DNA of 64,000 nucleotides from Kuafuiihalomonas sp039024635. Lineage in GTDB: Bacteria; Myxococcota; Kuafuiibacteriia; Kuafuiibacteriales; Kuafuiibacteriaceae. The position numbers and the translations under genes are program-made. Location: positions 163,511 through 227,510 of the forward strand of contig JBCCQA010000005.1 in the NCBI GenBank assembly GCA_039024635.1, read 5' to 3'. A model generated the notes under the pieces. It was given only the letters and a program-made list of their open reading frames with translations, was not told the DNA's origin and did not search any database. Of the stretch, positions 59,151-64,000 are shown piece after piece. Position 1 is the stretch's first letter, and every line of letters starts with the position of its first letter.

Positions 59151-61103
59151 GCGTCGGAAGACGCTCGTCAGCCACTTCCACACCTTCTTGGGGCCCTGCT
59201 CCGTCCTTGCCACGGGCTGTTCAAGCGCAGGCTGGAGTCGGTTCCGAAGCGCGGGCGGCGTCGCCTGGGTGGCGAAGCGGCTGGTGAAGACTCGACCCGA
59301 AGTGGATTCGACCGCATTCACGGCCAGTACGCTTTCCTCGTCCACATGGAGGTCGATTCGCACCGTCACGCCCCCGATGGGGCCGGGCGGGAGCCCTCGG
59401 ATCTGAAGACTCCCCAAGGGCTCGTTCCCGCGGAGGTCCTCCGACTCACCCTGGTAGAACCACACCTCCATCGCGGATTGGTTCTGCTCGGCGGTCGGGA
59501 GAAGGCAGCTCCCATCGGCCGGTAGTCGTGCATCGCGCTCGATGAGCTTCAAGAATCGGCCACCCGGTAGACCGATGCCGATGGACATGGCGAGGGCGTC
59601 GAGCAGGACCACGTTGTCCACACTCTGCATTCCGGCTGCGTATTGAGCGGCGCCCAAGGCGACCGCCTCGTCGGGATGAACCGAGGCTCGGGGAGATCGT
59701 CTGAAGAGACCCTCCACCGCCGTTCGGACGATAGGGGAGCGGGTCTGGCCGCCCACGAGCAGGACTTCGTCGACTTCGTGCGGCTCGATCTGGGCCCGCG
59801 AACACACTTCACGAACGATGGCCAGGGTCTGGTTCAACAGGGGCGCCAGCCGAGCATCGGCGTCGGCCCGCAGGATGGGGATGCTGAGCGAGACCGGTGG
59901 GGCGTCGTTCACTCGTAGCCCGTCGACCTTCACCATGGTGGAAGGGCGCTCGCTCAGGGCCAGCTTCGCGGTCTCGGCGAGCTGCATGATGCGGGCGAGA
60001 GCGGCTGCGTCGTGCCGCGGGTCAGGGGCCCCGGCCTCGAGCAGTCCCTCGACGATGAGCTCGGCGATGCAGGCGTCGAAGTCGATGCCCCCCAAGAAGG
60101 TGTCTCCGCCCGTGGCCAGCACTTCATAGACGTTGCCGTCGACCTCGAGAATGGAGACGTCGAAAGTCCCGCCTCCAAGATCATACACGGCGACCCGACG
60201 GGTCTGAAGGGTTTGGCCGATGCCGTAGTTGAGCGCGGCCGCCGTGGGCTCGCTGAGAACGCGCTCGACCTTGAGTCCCGCCATCTCGCCAGCCACCCGC
60301 ACAGCCTCTCGCTGGCGCTCGTTGTAGAAGGCGGGGCAGGTAATGACGGCTCGGGTGACGGGCTCGCCGAGCTGAAGAGAAGCCGACTCTTTGATGTCCT
60401 TCAGAAGATAGGCCGAGACCTGCTCTAGGGTGACCAGCTCCTCTCCGATGTCGACCGCGACCTCCCCTTCATCGCCCGGGACGATGGGGTAGGCGAAGTG
60501 ACTCCGAATGCTCTGAACGAGGGGGCTATGGAATGGGCGCCCCACCATCCGCTTGGAGCCGACGATGGTCCTCAGCGGATCCTCCGAGGCCCTCGAGGCG
60601 GCGTCCTGACCGACGAAGACCGGTCCCTCCGCGCTGAAGCTGATCACTGAGGGGGTGGTCGATGCCCCGCTGCGAGAGGCGAGTACGAAGGCGGCGCCAT
60701 CCTTGACCGCGGCCGCGCAGCAGTTGGTGGTGCCGAGGTCGATGCCGATGATGGCCCCAGGGCCGGGCGCAGGGCGTTCGCTCAGCTCGTTCCGCCCAGG
60801 GATTCGCTGCTCGGGCGGAATGCGAGAGGGTCGATGATGGGGGGCCGGGTCGAAGTCCTCGTCTGGCAGGGCTGGCGGTGGCATGAGTTCGATGCCCGGG
60901 AGCTGAGCCAAGCCATCCTCGCCCTCGCTCCGCGGCGCCACGAACTCAGGCAGGCGCAGGCCCGGCTCACCTAGAGGAGGCGGCGTCGAGTTTCCACTGG
61001 CCGCCAGGTCGAAGTCGGCGAGGAGGTCGTCGGCGAAACTCTTCAGGGAAGCGCCGAGCGCCTCGTCGAACGCATCTCCTTTGGGCCCGTCAGGTTCCCT
61101 CAC
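59148..61103 (-). CDS. Hsp70/DnaK-family protein with N-terminal extension and no lid
   Basis: About 651 residues from GTG 61103 (TTG 61109 or 61139 are alternatives). The first about 115 residues are an acidic, Pro-rich extension without known domain. The Hsp70 nucleotide-binding domain follows: 'IIGIDLGTTNCCAAAVKDG', 'VITCPAFYNERQREAVRVAG EMAG', 'SEPTAAALNYG', 'AVYDLGGGTFDVSILEV' and 'DEVLLVGGQTRSPIVRTAV'. The substrate-binding beta part is short and the helical lid is missing, ending 'KKVWKWLTSVFRR'. ATPase residues look intact. It is likely a specialised chaperone, not the housekeeping DnaK; no grpE or dnaJ is adjacent. Confidence 0.85.
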   Translation of the reverse strand: MREPDGPKGDAFDEALGASLKSFADDLLADFDLAASGNSTPPPLGEPGLRLPEFVAPRSEGEDGLAQLPGIELMPPPALPDEDFDPAPHHRPSRIPPEQRIPGRNELSERPAPGPGAIIGIDLGTTNCCAAAVKDGAAFVLASRSGASTTPSVISFSAEGPVFVGQDAASRASEDPLRTIVGSKRMVGRPFHSPLVQSIRSHFAYPIVPGDEGEVAVDIGEELVTLEQVSAYLLKDIKESASLQLGEPVTRAVITCPAFYNERQREAVRVAGEMAGLKVERVLSEPTAAALNYGIGQTLQTRRVAVYDLGGGTFDVSILEVDGNVYEVLATGGDTFLGGIDFDACIAELIVEGLLEAGAPDPRHDAAALARIMQLAETAKLALSERPSTMVKVDGLRVNDAPPVSLSIPILRADADARLAPLLNQTLAIVREVCSRAQIEPHEVDEVLLVGGQTRSPIVRTAVEGLFRRSPRASVHPDEAVALGAAQYAAGMQSVDNVVLLDALAMSIGIGLPGGRFLKLIERDARLPADGSCLLPTAEQNQSAMEVWFYQGESEDLRGNEPLGSLQIRGLPPGPIGGVTVRIDLHVDEESVLAVNAVESTSGRVFTSRFATQATPPALRNRLQPALEQPVARTEQGPKKVWKWLTSVFRR

Positions 61104-61170
61104 GCCCAAAATTGTCTTGAAATTCCGAGATCTCCACAAGTTGAGGGCGTGGCGGAGCTCCTACGACCCC

Positions 61171-61196
61171 GGCCCACATGAAGGTGGGCCCGTTTT
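61171..61196 (+). terminator. Terminator-like hairpin upstream of the VKOR gene
   Basis: Stem GGCCCAC-ATGAAG-GTGGGCC followed by CGTTTT. It lies 40 bp before the VKOR ATG, between divergent genes, so it may be a leader attenuator rather than an end-of-operon terminator. Confidence 0.45.
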
Positions 61197-61235
61197 GGAT
61201 TCCAGCTCGGGCTCAGGTGGGTCATAAGGCCGGTC

Positions 61236-62549
61236 ATGGCGCAATCTCGCGGCCCTGCACCCTGGGTGGCCCTGGTTCTCCTGGCCCTGGCGTCGACGGC
61301 TTTGGCCGGCCTGCAGTGGATGGAGCTCATCGAGGTCAATCGCGGCGGCGAGGCCTTCTGCACCATCGACTCGAAGATCGACTGCAAGACGGTCTGGAAT
61401 CTGCCCTTTGCCAAAGCCATCCAGTCCGCGACCGGCCTTCCGCTGGCGGGCTGGGGCCTCATTTGGGGTCTCCAGGCCCTGGCCTCGGCCATCGCAGGCC
61501 TGGTCTCTGGGGGGCGGGACCGACCCCACCGATTCGCGCCGTGGAGCCTTCGCTTGGTCGGCACCGTGGGCTCTGCCGCCTGCGTAGTCTTCTTGGCCGT
61601 GAGCGTGAGCGCCGGCGTCCTATGTCTGACCTGCCTGGGGACCTATGCCCTGGTGTGGACCTTCACTGGCCTCGCGTGGTGGGTGCCGGCGAGTCCGATG
61701 CCCGCCGCCATCCCCGGCGCCCTGTTTCCACCGGCCCTCAGTCTGGTGGTGGGCTATCTGATGGTCGTCTTCGTTCTGCCGCCCATTCCCGAACCTCGGC
61801 AGAATCCCTTCGACCTTCCAAGCGTCGAGGCCCCGCCCATCGACAGCGGACGCACGACCAAGGAGCCCGCGCCCAAGGCCGGAAGTCCATTGGAGGCTTT
61901 CCTGGCTGACCTACCGCCTCCGGCGAAGAGCGCCCTCGCCGAGAGTCTTCAGGGCTTTCGGGAGGGGCAAGTGCCCTCGATGGTCGCTGACTACTTCGAG
62001 GGGGCCTCCAAGGCTCCGGTTCACGTCGTGGACTTCGTGGACGTGGGCTGCATCCACTGCAAGAACCTGCACGCCACCCTCGCCCAACTCGATCAGAGCT
62101 TTGGTCCAAAAGACTTCACCCGTGAGACCCGATTCTTCCCCCTCGACGGGGCTTGCAACGCCGAGGTGGGCAGGAGCAGCGAGGACCCGCTGTCGGCCCG
62201 TTGCTTTGGGGCCAAGGCCATCATTTGCGGAGAGGGTCGGGAAGGGGTGGCGGCCTTCGAGACCAGCGTTTTTGAGGCGCAGTCCCAGCTCGGCGTCCCC
62301 GTCATCGTGAGGCTGGCGGAACGACACATGGGCTTGAAGGAGGCCGAGCTTCGAGGCTGCGTAGAGTCCAAGGCGACCCAGGAGCGGCTGAAGGCCGACG
62401 TCCGTTTCGCTTCTGCTTACGGGATTCAGGGCACGCCTTTGGTGGTGGTGAACGGCAAAGAGGGCGTCCCTCTGGCGCCCTTCCTCTACGCGCTCATCCT
62501 CGCCGACGGCGATGCCGATCATCCGGCGTTCAGAGCAGCCGGCCTCTGA
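61236..62549 (+). CDS. VKOR-thioredoxin fusion (disulfide-bond formation)
   Basis: 437 residues. An N-terminal vitamin K epoxide reductase domain with membrane helices has loop cysteines Cys42 and Cys50 ('FCTIDSKIDC') and the active C-x-x-C at 130-133 ('VLCLTCLGTY'). After a helix near 165-185 and a Pro-rich linker, a DsbA-like thioredoxin domain has Cys272-IHC-Cys275 ('VDVGCIHCKNLHA'). It would reoxidise periplasmic thiols using quinone, replacing DsbB/DsbA. The 3' end overlaps the convergent DUF4336 gene by 31 bp. Confidence 0.9.
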   Translation: MAQSRGPAPWVALVLLALASTALAGLQWMELIEVNRGGEAFCTIDSKIDCKTVWNLPFAKAIQSATGLPLAGWGLIWGLQALASAIAGLVSGGRDRPHRFAPWSLRLVGTVGSAACVVFLAVSVSAGVLCLTCLGTYALVWTFTGLAWWVPASPMPAAIPGALFPPALSLVVGYLMVVFVLPPIPEPRQNPFDLPSVEAPPIDSGRTTKEPAPKAGSPLEAFLADLPPPAKSALAESLQGFREGQVPSMVADYFEGASKAPVHVVDFVDVGCIHCKNLHATLAQLDQSFGPKDFTRETRFFPLDGACNAEVGRSSEDPLSARCFGAKAIICGEGREGVAAFETSVFEAQSQLGVPVIVRLAERHMGLKEAELRGCVESKATQERLKADVRFASAYGIQGTPLVVVNGKEGVPLAPFLYALILADGDADHPAFRAAGL

Positions 62550-63214
62550 GGCCGATAGCCGATCGCCTTGGCCAAGGTCTCGGCGTCGCCCTGGATCACT
62601 TCGCCGTGGGCCATGACGATACGCTGAAAGGGGAGGGCCAGGATCGGTTCCAGGCTTCGTGCCTGCGCTGCCTTGTCCGCACTCATGAGCTTGAACAGCC
62701 GACTCTGGGCCGGACGCTTGTAGGTGCCGACCATTCGCATTATCCACGGGGTCAACCAGCCTTGCGGCTCGGTCATGTTGAACAGGAGGTCAGTGACGAT
62801 CAGGGTTCGACTTGGTCCGTGGTAGACGACCAGCTCCTCTATTTTGGGGGCGCCGGCGACCTTGTGGATCTCGACGCCGCTTCCGAAGACGTCTTCGCCC
62901 CCTTCCAAGAGCCGGTCGAAACGTAGGTTCTTCCGTTTCGCTTCCAGACCCAGCGGGCCGTACAGCGTCGCCTCGGGGAACAGCTCCTGGACCGGCCGAA
63001 CGAACAGGTGGTGGAGCAGGTTCGGCGCCATGATGGCGTAGACCTCGCCCAGCTTCTTGACCTCTTCTACCCAGGGCCCCGGTCGGACAGGGCTGTGAAT
63101 CACCAAGCCTCGATCGTCCCGCCAGATCGTGGTTCGGAGGGAGAAGTGAATGCTTCCCCCCGCCATCCAGAGTGAGTCGTGGACGCCCCAAACGTCTTCT
63201 GCGATTTGCTCCAT
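62519..63214 (-). CDS. DUF4336 protein (metallo-beta-lactamase-like fold)
   Basis: 231 residues from ATG 63214. 'RTTIWRDDRGLVIHSPVRPG PW' and 'IMAPNLLHHLFVRPVQELFP' are typical of DUF4336, distantly related to the metallo-beta-lactamase fold but without the full HxHxDH set. Its function is unknown. It is transcribed divergently from the MarR gene; both start codons lie just outside two shared operator palindromes, so the MarR protein very likely represses it. Confidence 0.8.
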   Translation of the reverse strand: MEQIAEDVWGVHDSLWMAGGSIHFSLRTTIWRDDRGLVIHSPVRPGPWVEEVKKLGEVYAIMAPNLLHHLFVRPVQELFPEATLYGPLGLEAKRKNLRFDRLLEGGEDVFGSGVEIHKVAGAPKIEELVVYHGPSRTLIVTDLLFNMTEPQGWLTPWIMRMVGTYKRPAQSRLFKLMSADKAAQARSLEPILALPFQRIVMAHGEVIQGDAETLAKAIGYRPQRPAALNAG

Positions 63215-63219
63215 GAATC

Positions 63220-63238
63220 TAGTCAACCGGCTTGACTA
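63220..63238. promoter_or_regulatory. MarR operator palindrome 1
   Basis: Perfect TAGTCAA-CCGGC-TTGACTA. It is centred at 63229, 6 bp upstream of the DUF4336 start, and shares the core GTCAA-N5-TTGAC with operator 2. Confidence 0.7.
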
Positions 63239-63244
63239 AAAAAG

Positions 63245-63259
63245 GTCAAGAAGGTTGAC
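63245..63259. promoter_or_regulatory. MarR operator palindrome 2
   Basis: Perfect GTCAA-GAAGG-TTGAC centred at 63252, 23 bp from operator 1, and ending 7 bp before the MarR GTG. Confidence 0.7.
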
Positions 63260-63266
63260 TAGATTT

Positions 63267-63737
63267 GTGATCGAACGGCGAGAAGATCTGGAGCGCGCCA
63301 AGGACGGCAGCTGGGCTGAGACGCTCTTGCGCGCGGGTCGTCGGATGAACGCCCATACCTTGTCCAAGCTCGAGAAGCTGGGCCTTCGCATCAGACCCGC
63401 CCATACTGCGCTCTTCCCCCACATCGATCTGGTCGAGGGAACGAGGCCGAGCGAGCTCGCGAAGCGGATGGGGATCTCGAAGCAGGCCGTCGGCCAGCTG
63501 GTCGAAGACCTGGTGTCCCAGGGCATGCTGGAGAAGCGCTCCGACCCCGGGGACGGTCGGGCCTATCGCGTCTGTTTCAGCCGCCAAGAGGGGCGAACCG
63601 TCCTCGACGGTCTCCGCTGGCTTGGAGAGGCCGAGGCCGAACTCGAAGCCCGGTTGGGTGCCTCGGACGTGCGCGAGCTTCGACGTATCCTGGGACGACT
63701 TCTCGAAGCCCTCGACGACCTAGGCGCTGAGAGCTGA
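63267..63737 (+). CDS. MarR-family transcriptional regulator
   Basis: 156 residues from GTG 63267; the in-frame TTG at 63255 lies inside operator 2 and is less likely. It is a winged helix-turn-helix protein: 'LGLRIRPAHTALFPHIDLVE GTRPSELAKRM', 'ISKQAVGQLVEDLVSQGML' and the wing 'DPGDGRAYRVCFS'. It is a dimeric repressor, likely responsive to a small ligand. The palindromes in the 52-bp divergent spacer suggest control of itself and the DUF4336 gene. Confidence 0.88.
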   Translation: MIERREDLERAKDGSWAETLLRAGRRMNAHTLSKLEKLGLRIRPAHTALFPHIDLVEGTRPSELAKRMGISKQAVGQLVEDLVSQGMLEKRSDPGDGRAYRVCFSRQEGRTVLDGLRWLGEAEAELEARLGASDVRELRRILGRLLEALDDLGAES

Positions 63738-63907
63738 ACGATGCGGCCCGAAGAGTTGCGCGCCCTCAGCCCCGACGACGACGTGTCGAGCTACGACCTG
63801 CGACTGCTCTCGGCACGCGACGGCTGGCTAGCGGTGCGGACGGACTCGACCATCTATCCCTCCCACTCGGCCAGTCGCGCACGCAGCGGCCGCTCTGACG
63901 CGTGGCC

Positions 63908-64000
63908 TCAGGCCGGCGCTTCTTCTTCTTCGTCGGAGACCGAGCCGCCGCCGTCGGTGTCGGTGAACTCCATGACCAGCTTCTGAGTCTCGGGGTCCAC
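63908..64000 (-). CDS. C-terminal end of an unidentified gene (runs off window end)
   Basis: The last 30 codons of a minus-strand frame: VDPETQKLVMEFTDTDGGGS then VSDEEEEAPA and TGA. The acidic, Gly-rich tail gives no family. The assignment as coding rests on good codon bias and an open frame to the window edge. Confidence 0.5.
   Translation of the reverse strand: MDPETQKLVMEFTDTDGGGSVSDEEEEAPA

Noticed and set aside
63741..63986. 81-codon plus-strand frame after marR
   Set aside because: Only the first half looks protein-like; the rest is antisense to the acidic tail of the gene entering from the right, and no family is recognisable. It may be a remnant, but it cannot be supported.

Overview
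The window is GC-rich DNA from a Gram-negative bacterium. The signs are outer-membrane-type lipoproteins, an LpoB-like lipoprotein, a beta-barrel porin, complex I genes, a bacteriophytochrome, GTG/TTG starts and many start/stop overlaps. The gene mix (many lipoproteins with Asp/Gly-rich linkers, abundant one- and two-component regulators, a carotenoid-desaturase-like oxidoreductase) suggests Myxococcota or another former 'delta-proteobacterial' lineage. That placement is inference; no rRNA is present. No tRNA, rRNA, CRISPR or intact insertion sequence was found.

Layout. (1) 1-16.7 kb: the 5' part of pfkA, a CheC/CheX-like protein coupled to a GGDEF/EAL phosphodiesterase, a split saccharopine (lysine catabolism) locus (LKR, SABATH-type methyltransferase, SDH), a CrtU-like FAD oxidoreductase, a repeat-bearing spacer, an RlmM-like rRNA methyltransferase, an isolated nuoM-nuoN pair, then a bacteriophytochrome followed by two overlapping response-regulator genes. 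(2) 16.7-34.4 kb: a near-complete str-S10-spc-alpha ribosomal supercluster, rpsL to rplQ with secY, adk and rpoA. It lacks rplC, rpsN, infA/map and rpsD at their usual places and has an intrinsic terminator between tuf and rpsJ. (3) 34.5-39.6 kb: a cell-envelope lipoprotein cluster (LPP20-like, trypsin-like protease, LpoB-like, COG3014-like, large tandem LPP20-like). (4) 39.9-44.7 kb: a lipid block with btaA-btaB (betaine lipid DGTS synthesis), a P-type-ATPase-shaped protein without its catalytic motifs, and on the other strand an Smr nuclease and DgkA. (5) 45-54.3 kb: a regulator with a degenerate NtrC-type AAA+ domain, an aldehyde dehydrogenase, three secreted lipoproteins of unknown function, a lipid kinase and an RluA-type pseudouridine synthase. 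(6) 54.3-64 kb: a NarL-type regulator, an isochorismatase/amidohydrolase/porin operon, a probable MITE, an N-terminally extended Hsp70, a VKOR-thioredoxin fusion, and a DUF4336/MarR pair diverging from two tandem operator palindromes.

Most notable: the catalytically gutted P1B-ATPase homologue coupled to the betaine-lipid genes; the saccharopine locus with an embedded SABATH methyltransferase; the ribosomal-cluster gaps with the terminator directly before rpsJ; a 177-bp IS630/Tc1-like MITE whose end supplies the stop codon of the Hsp70 gene; and a pair of 63-bp direct repeats 130 bp apart.
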